Shown: one piece after another, positions 1 to 7,868 of the stretch | Numbering within the stretch: the stretch's first letter is position 1 | Layout: each line of letters starts with the position of its first letter | Assembly (NCBI GenBank): GCA_015233485.1 | Contig: JADFXO010000021.1 | Span: 1 to 23,394, forward strand | Direction: 5' to 3' | DNA from: Nitrospirota bacterium | Lineage (GTDB): Bacteria > Nitrospirota > Thermodesulfovibrionia > Thermodesulfovibrionales > Magnetobacteriaceae | Length of the DNA: 23,394 bases | The notes under the pieces: generated by a model | Seen by the model: the letters and a program-made list of their open reading frames with translations, nothing else | Told to the model about the DNA's origin: nothing | Databases searched by the model: none | Position numbers and translations under genes: made by a program

Positions 1-141
1 TACTTCTTCAACATAACTCCTGTCCATACCACTGATGATACTACTGTCGATTCATAATTGTCCAGAATTATTTGATTTGCCCTGTCCCTCCTTGGTTTTA
101 AGGCCAGAATAAATCCACCGTGGGATTTAGGTGGTGCGTTA

Positions 142-170
142 TTGACATTATTAATAAACAATGTTATATT
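142..170 (+). promoter_or_regulatory. sigma70-type promoter for the cheY-cheC-GGDEF operon
   Basis: A perfect -35 hexamer TTGACA (142-147) is followed after exactly 17 bp by TATATT (165-170). The -10 is preceded by TG one base upstream, giving an extended -10. It lies about 60 bp before the CheY-like start codon. The rest of 1-229 holds no gene I can support, only a small hairpin (AAATCC 111-116 / GGATTT 123-128). Promoter strength is inferred from consensus match alone. Confidence 0.7.
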
Positions 171-229
171 TATGTCAAAGTGTGGCTTAGAATATTAATG
201 ATGTCAAATATGCGTCAGGGGAATTTGAG

Positions 230-607
230 ATGATTACTATAAGGAAGATATTGATAGTAGATGATTCGACGTCTGCCCGGTTTTTCATCAAGGGGTGTAT
301 TCCAAAGGACAAGGGCTACGAGTTCTTTGAAGCCAGCGATGGGGCAAAGGGGGTGGATGCTTATAAGAATTTCCGCCCGGATGTAACGTTTATGGATTTG
401 ACGATGCCTGTGATGACGGGTTTTGAGGCAATCGAAGTGATAAAGGCCTTTGACCCTCATGCGGCAATAATTGTGCTGACTGCGGATATTCAAACTAAAA
501 CTATTGAACGGGTTACTGCGCTTGGCATCTCTACGGTTTTGAAAAAACCTCCGGTTAAGGCCACTGTCGAAGAGGCCCTCCTCAAAATTCAAGGGATACA
601 GGGGTGA
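230..607 (+). CDS. CheY-like stand-alone response regulator receiver protein
   Basis: A 125-residue protein that is only a receiver domain, with no output domain. The acidic pair D11-D12 follows the first beta strand, D56 in the MDLTMPVMTG segment is the expected phosphoacceptor, T84 the switch threonine and K106 before P107 the conserved lysine, so it should be phosphorylatable. ATG 230 is supported by an AGGGG ribosome-binding site at 216-221. It is the first gene behind the promoter at 142-170, and a CheC phosphatase starts 4 nt after its stop. No histidine kinase or CheA lies in the window, so the phosphodonor is unknown. The likely role is a diffusible phospho-switch acting on CheC and/or the GGDEF protein encoded downstream. 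The family call is firm; the role is inference. Confidence 0.93.
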   Translation: MITIRKILIVDDSTSARFFIKGCIPKDKGYEFFEASDGAKGVDAYKNFRPDVTFMDLTMPVMTGFEAIEVIKAFDPHAAIIVLTADIQTKTIERVTALGISTVLKKPPVKATVEEALLKIQGIQG

Positions 608-611
608 ACTT

Positions 612-1256
612 GTGGAAGTGAATGACGATAGCACGTTTTCCGAATTGGAAATAGATACACTTCAGGAGATTATGAATATTGCGTTTGGGCAGGCCTCTGC
701 CGACCTTGCCGAGGTTATAAACGTATTTATTGTTTTAAGCGTGCCCTCGCTGAAACTGAAGAAGGCAGTGAGTTTGTCGGAATTCATCGGACTTGAAATA
801 GGCGACCTGAAGAACTTCAAGATAGTAGAGCAAAGTTATTGGGGAAAATCCAAGGGTGTTGCCCTCCTTGCGTTTCCACATGAGGCTGAGCTGGAGTTGA
901 TTGCGATGTTCAGGGAAGATACGGACATGGGATTTGACTCTGAAATGTCTGATGAACTTGACAATGAAATGTTGATAGAAATCGGTAATATTCTGATAGG
1001 GGCGTGTGTGAGCAAGATGGCTGAGCTCCTTAAAGATGTGGTAACGTTTGTGCCGCCGCGGGTAATATCCGGGGAGCAGTTGAGCGAGGCCTTTGTTGAA
1101 AATCGTTTCGAGCGCGAAAGCAGAGTAATTTTACTGAAGACCCTGTTCCAGATTGAAGGACGCGAGCTGTCGGGTCATTTGTTTCTGGTAAATAGCCTTG
1201 ATTCGATTCATACACTTAAAGATGCCTTGCGCGCTTTCTGGAAACAGTACGAGTGA
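612..1256 (+). CDS. CheC-family CheY-P phosphatase
   Basis: A 214-residue CheC/CheX-type protein. Both copies of the family active-site pattern (acidic-x3-E-x2-N-x21/22-P) are visible: D15/E19/N22/P45 and E119/E123/N126/P148. It therefore looks like a two-site CheC rather than a CheX or a one-site FliM-like protein. CheC proteins dephosphorylate CheY-P. The start is GTG 612, 4 nt after the cheY-like stop, and its stop overlaps the next start codon (GTGA, 1253-1256), which implies translational coupling across all three genes. No chemoreceptors, CheD, CheA or flagellar genes are nearby, so the cassette is probably not a chemotaxis core but a signalling module that reset CheY-P locally. The exact start is uncertain, since upstream alternatives are limited and SD support is weak. 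Confidence 0.88.
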   Translation: MEVNDDSTFSELEIDTLQEIMNIAFGQASADLAEVINVFIVLSVPSLKLKKAVSLSEFIGLEIGDLKNFKIVEQSYWGKSKGVALLAFPHEAELELIAMFREDTDMGFDSEMSDELDNEMLIEIGNILIGACVSKMAELLKDVVTFVPPRVISGEQLSEAFVENRFERESRVILLKTLFQIEGRELSGHLFLVNSLDSIHTLKDALRAFWKQYE

Positions 1257-2152
1257 TCTATAGACAGGTTTTTGACGTAATAAACATCGGCCTCGTTATA
1301 CTGGATGAAGAGCTTAGGGTTTGTTACTGGAACCGCTGGATGACCATGCACAGCGGCATTGAGAGCAAGGATATAATCGGATCGCCGCTATTGGGGTTTT
1401 TCCCTGATATTGACACAAAATATTTCAACCGCAGCGTCAGGTCTGTTTTTAAATTCGGCAGTTTTGTGTTCATGTCGCAAAAACTCCACAAATATCTGTT
1501 TAAATTCGAAAAAAAAGTCTCCGGTTTTCAGCACATGCAGCAAAGCGTTACGATTGGTCCTATCAAAGACAAGGATAACACCGTTGAGCATCTCTTCATT
1601 ATCATACAAGACGTGACAGAGATGGCCGCTTACGAAAGAAAACTCCACGATTTGAACATCAAAGACGGCCTTACCGGCGCATATAACCGGCGTTACCTTG
1701 AGACCCGCCTGAAGGATGAATTTGACCGGCACAAGAGATATTGCCACGCGTTAAGCATTATCATGTTCGACATAGATCATTTTAAGGCCATAAACGATAC
1801 CTACGGCCACCAGTGTGGTGATTTTGTCCTGAAAGAGGTGTCAACCACAGCGCTTGACACGCTCAGGGTAAACGATACGCTGGCGCGATATGGTGGAGAG
1901 GAGTTCTGCTGTATCCTTCCTGAGACCACAATAAGCAGCGCCATGATGGTGGCTGAGCGGCTCAGAAAAAACGTAGAATCGCAGGAAAACAGATTTGCTA
2001 ATACATCGGCAAAAGTGACGATAAGCCTTGGTGTATCCGAGTTGTGCGAAATAACGGATACCCATGAAAAACTCCTCAAAAAGGCCGACGACGCCCTCTA
2101 TAAGGCCAAACGTGAAGGCCGCAACAGGGTCGTCTCTATGAGCCTCATTTAG
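1253..2152 (+). CDS. PAS-GGDEF diguanylate cyclase
   Basis: A 299-residue soluble protein. Residues about 5-125 resemble a PAS domain (NIGLVILDEELRVCYWN start, ending in the IIIQDVTE pattern typical of PAS/PAC C-termini). Residues about 133-297 form a GGDEF domain with D173 and D175 in MFDIDHFK and the active-site motif GGEEF at 214-218. An RxxD I-site (R205-D208) lies five residues before GGEEF, so c-di-GMP product inhibition is expected. It should make c-di-GMP from two GTP. The start GTG overlaps the cheC stop by 4 nt. It is the last gene of the operon, and its stop overlaps the convergent DJ-1 family gene by 4 nt, leaving no room for a dedicated terminator. CheY/CheC probably supply its phospho-input, but no domain shows this directly. 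Confidence 0.93.
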   Translation: MIYRQVFDVINIGLVILDEELRVCYWNRWMTMHSGIESKDIIGSPLLGFFPDIDTKYFNRSVRSVFKFGSFVFMSQKLHKYLFKFEKKVSGFQHMQQSVTIGPIKDKDNTVEHLFIIIQDVTEMAAYERKLHDLNIKDGLTGAYNRRYLETRLKDEFDRHKRYCHALSIIMFDIDHFKAINDTYGHQCGDFVLKEVSTTALDTLRVNDTLARYGGEEFCCILPETTISSAMMVAERLRKNVESQENRFANTSAKVTISLGVSELCEITDTHEKLLKKADDALYKAKREGRNRVVSMSLI

Positions 2153-2721
2153 GCCGTTTTTGAGCCTTGCTCTGGTTCGCAAACCATCGACATGCTGATC
2201 TGCCCAGCCCTTTCCTTGCCAACCAGTGTTGCGACAAGCTGCAGGGCAAACTCAACGGCGGTACCGGCTCCCTGGCTTGTTATTATTCTGCCATCTACAA
2301 CGACGCGCTCACTGGCAGATACGCTTCTGGCAGTGAGTTTCTGCTGAAAACCTGGATGGCTTGTTACCTTTTTATCTGAAAGAATGCCGGCCTCGGAAAG
2401 CACATAGGGCGCGGCGCATATAGCTGTAACGTATTTGCCGCCTTCTGACATCTCAACAACGATCTTCTTTACCCGTTCGTCCTTTGCAAGCGCCTCCGTC
2501 CCGGGCGCACCGCCCGGCAATACCAGCATATCGAAATCCATTGCCCTAACCGCGTTAAGGGCCGCGTCCGGTATTATCCTTACTCCCCTTACGCTTGTAA
2601 TCTGCCCGTCTTTAAGTCCGGCGGCAACCACCTTTATGTCAGCCCTCCTAAGGATGTCGATTACCGCCACTGCCTCAAGTTCTTCAAATCCATCTGCCAA
2701 AATTACCAACGCGGATGCCAT
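2149..2721 (-). CDS. DJ-1/PfpI (ThiJ/YajL) family protein
   Basis: A 190-residue protein with the whole DJ-1/PfpI fold pattern: LVILADGFEELEA with the conserved Glu, VLPGGAPG, and the nucleophile-elbow cysteine in TAICAAPYVL, followed by VTSHPG and the TSQGAGTAVEFAL signature typical of the YajL/DJ-1 branch. Members are reported as chaperones, glyoxalases or deglycases; the specific activity cannot be read from sequence. The reading frame opens 16 codons further up, but the ATG at 2721 follows a perfect AGGAGG (2728-2733) and begins directly at the first strand, so I choose it. It is the last gene of a minus-strand group after the DUF6599-like gene, with a 110-nt gap, and converges on the GGDEF gene with a 4-nt overlap. 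Confidence 0.92.
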   Translation of the reverse strand: MASALVILADGFEELEAVAVIDILRRADIKVVAAGLKDGQITSVRGVRIIPDAALNAVRAMDFDMLVLPGGAPGTEALAKDERVKKIVVEMSEGGKYVTAICAAPYVLSEAGILSDKKVTSHPGFQQKLTARSVSASERVVVDGRIITSQGAGTAVEFALQLVATLVGKERAGQISMSMVCEPEQGSKTA

Positions 2722-2831
2722 AGACGCCTCCTCTGTTTTTTCATTGATTATAACAGATTTCAAGGTCAATGCGTCAACCGCAGCAGGAGTTCCCCCACGG
2801 TAAATTTGATCTACTTTCAGGGGAAAGAATG

Positions 2832-3740
2832 CTAACCCTTATGCGCAATAATCTCCATGATTTTATCTTCGCTGATATTGCCGAATACCCCTATGAGGGT
2901 GTCTTCCATGGGGATTAATGACCACTGCCCCTCGTACTTGTCATCTATCTTGTAAAGCTGCCTTCCCCCGCGCTGCACCACCGTGTATTTCGTGTTAGTG
3001 GTTTTGAAAAAATTGAGATAAGCCGCCAGCGACTTGTCAGGCTGCGGGATGAGGACAATAGAGACCTTTTCGCCGTCAAGGGTATATTCCCTTTCCAGCG
3101 CGTCGCGCACGAAGTCAAGGCCGCGATAGTTTTCCTTTATAAACTGTGTTGCGACTACCTTGCCAAACTTCGGGAACCTCTCAAAAAGCGTAAAAGGCTC
3201 CGCGGCGGCACCTATCGATTTCTCCACCACAGCGGCAATCCTATCGGCCGGGACGGCGTCGTTAAATGTTATAACCTTGACGTAGTACCTCCCGGCAAAA
3301 AAGAGCACTCCCCTGGCCAGCGTGTAACCCATCGTGCCGATTGCGGAGGCCGCCGCGTCTGCCGGCATCTCGTCGGTCAAAACCGCGAAGGCCTGTATGG
3401 GCTTGCCCATGTCGTAGATTTCAACAAGGGCGTCAGCCTGAGTGCCGGCCTTCGCATAATCGTAAACAGTCAGGCCGGCAAATCCCTTTGCGATAAAATA
3501 CTCGGCGTGCCCGTCGTTATATTCATAGAGGTTGTCCTTCGTAAACTGCCGCGGGGGGCCGACTTTTTTGTATCCCTCAACATCAGCGGGAAGCTGTATC
3601 GATTCGGCGCTGTACTTTTGAAACGTAGACATTATTGCCGCCGTGTCATACCTCTGCCCCGCCGTGTATATAACCGCCGCGATTATTGGCAGCAATCCCA
3701 GCAATAAATATGGCGGCCATCTGAGAGATTCTTTTCTCAT
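2832..3740 (-). CDS. membrane-anchored DUF6599-like protein
   Basis: A 302-residue protein with a short basic N-terminus and one hydrophobic segment (about residues 11-27), so anchored to the inner membrane or exported. The remainder is a periplasmic-type domain whose pattern resembles DUF6599: LPADVEGYKKVGPPRQF, then NLYEYNDGHAEYFIAKGF, then a strand-rich region with DMGKPIQAFAVLTDE. It has no cysteine pairs or catalytic motif I can name. It starts 2 nt after the stop of the Tat-exported aldo/keto reductase gene, with only a badly placed AAGG before the ATG, so translation is probably coupled. The context suggests an envelope function tied to that reductase. The family assignment is from memory of the pattern and is moderate; the function is unknown. 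Confidence 0.8.
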   Translation of the reverse strand: MRKESLRWPPYLLLGLLPIIAAVIYTAGQRYDTAAIMSTFQKYSAESIQLPADVEGYKKVGPPRQFTKDNLYEYNDGHAEYFIAKGFAGLTVYDYAKAGTQADALVEIYDMGKPIQAFAVLTDEMPADAAASAIGTMGYTLARGVLFFAGRYYVKVITFNDAVPADRIAAVVEKSIGAAAEPFTLFERFPKFGKVVATQFIKENYRGLDFVRDALEREYTLDGEKVSIVLIPQPDKSLAAYLNFFKTTNTKYTVVQRGGRQLYKIDDKYEGQWSLIPMEDTLIGVFGNISEDKIMEIIAHKG

Positions 3741-3742
3741 CC

Positions 3743-4942
3743 TTACACGTCAAACGTGAGCGTCTTATGGGTCTCACGAAGCATTTGCGCAACCGGCAGC
3801 CCATATGGACACGCCCCCGAACAGGCGGTATTCTTGCACGTAAGGCACGCCTCTGCCTTGTTCAAAAGCCGGGCATATGAGGTCATCGCCCGCTTTTCCA
3901 TCCCGTAGTCTTTGAAATACATCTGATACCTCAGGGAGGCCGCTATCTCTACCCCATTTGCGCACTCACTTTCGCAAAGCCCGCATCCGGTGCGGCAGTA
4001 GAAGCTGCCATGCACGCTGGCATACTGCTTGAGAACACGCTCATCCGCGGCGGTGTATTCCTGCCCCGATGCCGGCAGATAGTTATCAATGTCCGCGACA
4101 CTTTTCATAGTAACGATGAGACCGTTTACTTCGGGGTGTTTTAGTGTCCACTTAAAGGCCGACTGTGCAAAGTCCGCACCCTTAAAATCAAGTTTCATGT
4201 CCTTCGCACCGGCCAGCGTTTTCATTGCCACAACGCCGACGCCCTTCTTTTTGGCCTCTTTGAGGACATCAGGGATTTTGGGGAATTTCATAAAATTAAA
4301 CGCCGGCATTATCAGCTCATAGTGGCCGCTGTCAACCGCCGCCATGAGAAGGTCTTCCATGTTCGTCGGCCCGTGGGAGGAGACGCCGAGGTGTCTTACC
4401 TTACCGGCCTTTTTGAGGGCTTGATATGCCTCAAGCATATTTTCGTCCAACAGCCGCTTGAGTTCTTTTTCTTTGTCCTTGTCAACCTCGCCCATAGCGT
4501 GGACGAATACGAAATCAAGATAGTCGGTCTTCAGCCGGGAGAGGCTTCCATCAACAGCGGCAATGTACTGGTCTTTCGATGTGCCGAGTGGTAAATGAGA
4601 GGGATAGGGCATGGGGTTACAGAACTTCGAGACAAGAATAATCTTATCCCGCTTGATATTTTTCATGGCCTCGCCGATATAGGACTCGGATTTACCGTAG
4701 TCCGGGGCGGTGTCGAAATAGTTTATTCCCCTGTCTATTGCCCTCAGCACAAGCGAGGCCGACGGCAGGCTGCCGCAGCCGCAGGAAATATCGCTCATCT
4801 TCAGGCCGGTCTTGCCGATTTCGGTATATCTTTTAACCGATGCGGCACCTTCCTCTGCCGCATATGAATCCGCCTTTGGCGAAATCAAGGCCGAAGCCGC
4901 TGCGGCGACCGCCCCCGCCTTTAAAAAATCACGTCTTTTCAT
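3743..4942 (-). CDS. Tat-exported aldo/keto reductase with C-terminal 2x[4Fe-4S] domain
   Basis: A 399-residue fusion. Residues 1-30 are a twin-arginine signal (KRRDFLK followed by an Ala-rich hydrophobic stretch). Residues about 37-300 form an aldo/keto reductase barrel with the catalytic tetrad D77, Y82, K106 and H148. The C-terminus carries two cysteine clusters, C316-x3-C320-x2-C323-x3-C327 and C366-x2-C369-x4-C374-x3-C378, expected to bind two 4Fe-4S clusters. It is therefore a redox enzyme folded in the cytoplasm and exported with its cofactors. The start has a strong AAGGAGGAT site 7-8 nt upstream. A small palindrome (AACTA/TAGTT, 4962-4975) lies just ahead and could be an operator. 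It heads the group with the DUF6599-like and DJ-1 genes. Substrate and electron partner are unknown. Confidence 0.93.
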   Translation of the reverse strand: MKRRDFLKAGAVAAAASALISPKADSYAAEEGAASVKRYTEIGKTGLKMSDISCGCGSLPSASLVLRAIDRGINYFDTAPDYGKSESYIGEAMKNIKRDKIILVSKFCNPMPYPSHLPLGTSKDQYIAAVDGSLSRLKTDYLDFVFVHAMGEVDKDKEKELKRLLDENMLEAYQALKKAGKVRHLGVSSHGPTNMEDLLMAAVDSGHYELIMPAFNFMKFPKIPDVLKEAKKKGVGVVAMKTLAGAKDMKLDFKGADFAQSAFKWTLKHPEVNGLIVTMKSVADIDNYLPASGQEYTAADERVLKQYASVHGSFYCRTGCGLCESECANGVEIAASLRYQMYFKDYGMEKRAMTSYARLLNKAEACLTCKNTACSGACPYGLPVAQMLRETHKTLTFDV

Positions 4943-4984
4943 CGAGTTATCCTCCTTATTTAACTAAAAATAGTTTTATTAAGG

Positions 4985-5070
4985 AGTACATAAGTATGAA
5001 GACTTTGCGTGCAGCCAAATCACGATTTAAAGCCATCCAGTGGAAAATTATATCCACTTACTTATGTACT
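4985..5070. repeat. 12-bp perfect inverted repeat enclosing 62 bp
   Basis: AGTACATAAGTA (4985-4996) is exactly complementary to TACTTATGTACT (5059-5070). The outer arm ends 2 bp from the stop codon of the AT-rich DUF2290-like gene. The enclosed 62 bp look like neither neighbour. It could be an end of the foreign module, a tiny MITE-like relic or a long-looped transcript hairpin. I found no matching copy at the other end of the module near 7865. Confidence 0.6.
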
Positions 5071-5076
5071 TATTAA
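4996..5076 (+). CDS. possible 26-codon small ORF or truncated 5' gene end
   Basis: On the plus strand AAGGAG (4981-4986) stands 9 nt before ATG 4996, and the frame runs 26 codons (MKTLRAAKSR...) to TAA 5074-5076. The ribosome site is close to ideal and the first residues are Lys/Arg/Ala rich. The frame ends inside the right arm of the inverted repeat, and its stop overlaps that of the convergent DUF2290-like gene. This could be a real peptide, or the beginning of a gene cut off when the helicase module arrived. No family is recognised; the same 81 bp are also simply the leader region of the reductase operon. Confidence 0.25.
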   Translation: MKTLRAAKSRFKAIQWKIISTYLCTY

Positions 5077-5759
5077 TAACTATTAATCTCATAGTGAATA
5101 TGCATAAGCTGTTTTTCTTCTTTTGATATTGTTTCTTCGAATTTTATGTCGCACGCAAATTTCCCATCGTTAAATTTTTTCTTATATATATCGAAATAGA
5201 AATTTCTTAACACGAAGTCTATAAAACGATACGGCGAAAGAGGAAACGATACGGGTATGCGACAATTAGTATAGTTCCCAAGTGTTAAATGAGAATAAGG
5301 ATGGTCTTTTTGAACGTATCTATCCTGATCACAGTCAAAATCAAAGCGAATGGGAAAGGCTACTATATGCCTGTTAATAACGTCAACAAATAGCTTGTCC
5401 CCATAATATTTTTCCTCATATTCGTCTGGAATATCCTGATACCTTTCGATATCGGGTCTCGGATAAAAGGCCAATCTATGGGCAACGAGCCTATTATTGG
5501 TCGTTTGATACATCATTTGAATAATTGCATCGTCAATAAGTAAATAATTATATGCCCTTTTTTTCAAACATTCAGTGTATGTTTCATCGTAAGGCCCGCC
5601 TTTTAATGTGAACGAAATGTCTGTGTACCCTGACCACGTAATCTTTCCATTTGACAAGGCAGGAAAATTTTGATCCCTTGATACACCTGCCGTAATGAGA
5701 GCGGCTGTAATTCTTTGAATTTGTAGCAATATATTTTTTTCGTTTAGTTCTTTTTTCAT
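5073..5759 (-). CDS. DUF2290-like protein
   Basis: A 228-residue soluble protein with no signal or membrane segment. It matches the DUF2290 pattern as I remember it: FYPRPDIERYQ (98-108), a PIRFDFD core (136-142), then HPYSHLTLGNYTNCRIPV (153-170) and a RFIDFVLRNFYF helix (178-189). The conserved His, Asp and Cys residues in these blocks could be catalytic or metal-binding, but no enzyme class is established that I can name. Its ATG shares one base with the helicase stop (TAATG), so the two are translationally coupled and probably form one functional unit. Codon use is clearly richer in A and T than in the flanking reductase and Memo genes, a sign of transfer. A nuclease or toxin-effector role is only a guess. 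Confidence 0.82.
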   Translation of the reverse strand: MKKELNEKNILLQIQRITAALITAGVSRDQNFPALSNGKITWSGYTDISFTLKGGPYDETYTECLKKRAYNYLLIDDAIIQMMYQTTNNRLVAHRLAFYPRPDIERYQDIPDEYEEKYYGDKLFVDVINRHIVAFPIRFDFDCDQDRYVQKDHPYSHLTLGNYTNCRIPVSFPLSPYRFIDFVLRNFYFDIYKKKFNDGKFACDIKFEETISKEEKQLMHIHYEINSY

Positions 5760-7864
5760 TAGCTCTTTAAAAATTTATTGATTATAAGATGGTATTCCTT
5801 CGGATAGTCCTCGATGTGGCTGTCTCCTTTTTTTATTCTTTCAATTATTTCGCTTAAGTTTCTAAATATATCAACATCAGCACTGATGCGTTGTTTTTCA
5901 TTTTCTGAAATATCTCTGTGTATAATGTTCATTTCTTTTATCTGGTCTTCAGCGGGATAAGTAAAATGAAGCTCAAAATCCACCTCTTTAACCTTGTTAA
6001 ATTCTTCTATTAATCTGTTCATTCTCTGTCCCACGCCACAAACCCTTACCCATGCCTTGCTCCTCGTTATGGCTGTGAATAACGTGTTTCTTTTCTTAAT
6101 CAGGTTCAACTGTTTGAACTCATTGTCTGCGTAGCAATGGTCTGCATTAATTATATATACCATTGGAACTTCGTTCCCCTTAGCCCTATATATTCCCGTA
6201 AACGTTATAGAGTTCTCCTCAAAAAAAATGTCTGAGTCCAAGTTCCCTGCCACATGGCTATTAATTTTACTTTTCAATAAGTTCGTTCGTATTAAAGAAA
6301 CGTCAGTTAAGGTTTTAAGAGGGTTAGAATTTATAACAATTATATCTTTAATTAGTAGTTCATCTTCCATTATGTTTTTTATGATCTCTTCCGTAACCCA
6401 TTTGGATTGCTCTTTAATGTTATTAAAAGACTTAAAACATAAAATATCGTCTATGTCGGAATGTTTCTCAAGATATTTTGGGCTTGATTCACTTGTCCTG
6501 CGTAATGTTACTTTATTCGGAGCTTCTAATTTGCCGGTTATTACTTCATATCCTATATCCTTCCAGAGCTGGGGTTGATCAAAAAATTGAACAAGTCCTT
6601 CTTTTCTATAAATTCCAAAACCCAGCGCGTGGGCAGTTACTAACAATGGTCGTGAATTACGGTAGCATGTGGACAGTATTATATCATCATATGTGTCCAC
6701 ATTGAAAATATCTTTTGGGCTTTTTAATGGAGAGCCTTCGTTTAGTTTCTGCAAATCATCGTAAGCATAGATAAGCCTTTTAGGCTCATTGAGTATATTA
6801 TAGCAGATTTTTAGGAAGGATTCTGAAAGGTCTTGTGCCTCATCAACAAAAATAGCATCATACATTTGACGATATTCCGTGATCTCTCCTAATACCTTAG
6901 TACATATAACGTCTAATAAATTGATACTTTTCTCCCCCACATCATTAGCATATTTTTTACCGCCGGTAAAATCGAAATACTCTATTCCATGAGTTGTACA
7001 CACTTCGTAGTAAACGCCGGTATTTTTGGGGCTGCCCCAGGCCTGCAATATTTTTAGCTTATTCCAGTCTGGCAACTCCCTTTTTCTTTCAACATAAAAT
7101 TTTTCAATTAAGTCTTTAAACTGATTTTTTAACGACCTTGTATTAAATGTAACCGCTATATTCCAGTCTGGATTCTGAGCGTGCAGATATGCCGCTTTTA
7201 AGGCTAACACAATTGTTTTACCTGAACCGGCTAATCCCCTTATACGCTGAGGACCTTCGTAATATTCAATAACGGCTCTTTCCTGGTGTCTGTCAAGATT
7301 TGCGGTAGTTTTTTCTAATTCCTTGATTTTTGCGCCTTTTGAATCATCTTTTTTAACGTTGGTTCTTTTATTAGACGTTTTTAACGTTGTTATAGATTGA
7401 ATTGCGGCTACAACCTGCTCATATAATTCTCTATTCCAATCGGTCGATAATTTATTAATATTTTCAAGCAACTGGTTATTGTTGAATACACAAACGAACT
7501 CATAGTTATTAGTTGATTGACAGGCAGGGGCATAGGTTATTACCTCAATAGGAATGGCAAGTTCTCTTTTGCGTGTATTTAAGTTAGGGTAATTAGTCAG
7601 GTTGGCTTTTAACGTGTAATATACGGCGTCCTGAGACTCAGTTCTATCATCTAATTGTGCGCCCTCTACTAGGTCAAAGACAATTATCCCAAATTTTCTT
7701 GACACCCATAACGCGTCTATAGCCTCACTATAGCCTCCCGCCCCGTATAAAATCGGGTACCCTATATACAAACAACCATCATAGTCAGGGTGAGCTTCAA
7801 AAAAACTTAAAAGCTGCTCTGTCGAAGCTGGCTTATGGGTAATGCCTTTTGTTATTTCTACCAT
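5759..7864 (-). CDS. UvrD-like SF1 helicase with degenerate nuclease-like N-terminus
   Basis: A 701-residue protein. SF1A motifs are in order: Q194 in LDRHQERAV, Walker A GLAGSGKT (210-217), Walker B DAIFVDEAQD (336-345), motif III around AYDD (367-370), R402 in STCYRNS, motif V FTGIYRAKGNEVP (555-567) and motif VI LFTAITRSK with R601. It should be an active DNA (or RNA) helicase/translocase. Residues about 40-110 (EAIDALWV, GIIVFDLVEG, then IEVITYAP) resemble a PD-(D/E)xK or NERD-type fold in which the usual catalytic lysine is not evident, so cleavage is doubtful. The ATG at 7864 has AAGGTGA upstream, overlapping the end of the Memo gene 4 nt away. AT-rich composition contrasts with both neighbours. 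Similar helicase architectures occur in phage-defence loci; that role here is inference. Confidence 0.9.
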   Translation of the reverse strand: MVEITKGITHKPASTEQLLSFFEAHPDYDGCLYIGYPILYGAGGYSEAIDALWVSRKFGIIVFDLVEGAQLDDRTESQDAVYYTLKANLTNYPNLNTRKRELAIPIEVITYAPACQSTNNYEFVCVFNNNQLLENINKLSTDWNRELYEQVVAAIQSITTLKTSNKRTNVKKDDSKGAKIKELEKTTANLDRHQERAVIEYYEGPQRIRGLAGSGKTIVLALKAAYLHAQNPDWNIAVTFNTRSLKNQFKDLIEKFYVERKRELPDWNKLKILQAWGSPKNTGVYYEVCTTHGIEYFDFTGGKKYANDVGEKSINLLDVICTKVLGEITEYRQMYDAIFVDEAQDLSESFLKICYNILNEPKRLIYAYDDLQKLNEGSPLKSPKDIFNVDTYDDIILSTCYRNSRPLLVTAHALGFGIYRKEGLVQFFDQPQLWKDIGYEVITGKLEAPNKVTLRRTSESSPKYLEKHSDIDDILCFKSFNNIKEQSKWVTEEIIKNIMEDELLIKDIIVINSNPLKTLTDVSLIRTNLLKSKINSHVAGNLDSDIFFEENSITFTGIYRAKGNEVPMVYIINADHCYADNEFKQLNLIKKRNTLFTAITRSKAWVRVCGVGQRMNRLIEEFNKVKEVDFELHFTYPAEDQIKEMNIIHRDISENEKQRISADVDIFRNLSEIIERIKKGDSHIEDYPKEYHLIINKFLKS

Positions 7865-7868
7865 ATTT

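Noticed and set aside
2435..2803. Plus-strand frame opposite the DJ-1 gene
   Set aside because: The minus-strand frame has the full DJ-1 signature; the opposite frame shows no domain or ribosome site.
7865..7868. Search for a second copy of the 12-bp inverted repeat at the far end of the helicase module
   Set aside because: No matching sequence is present near 7865-7900, so the repeat cannot be called a terminal repeat pair of the module.
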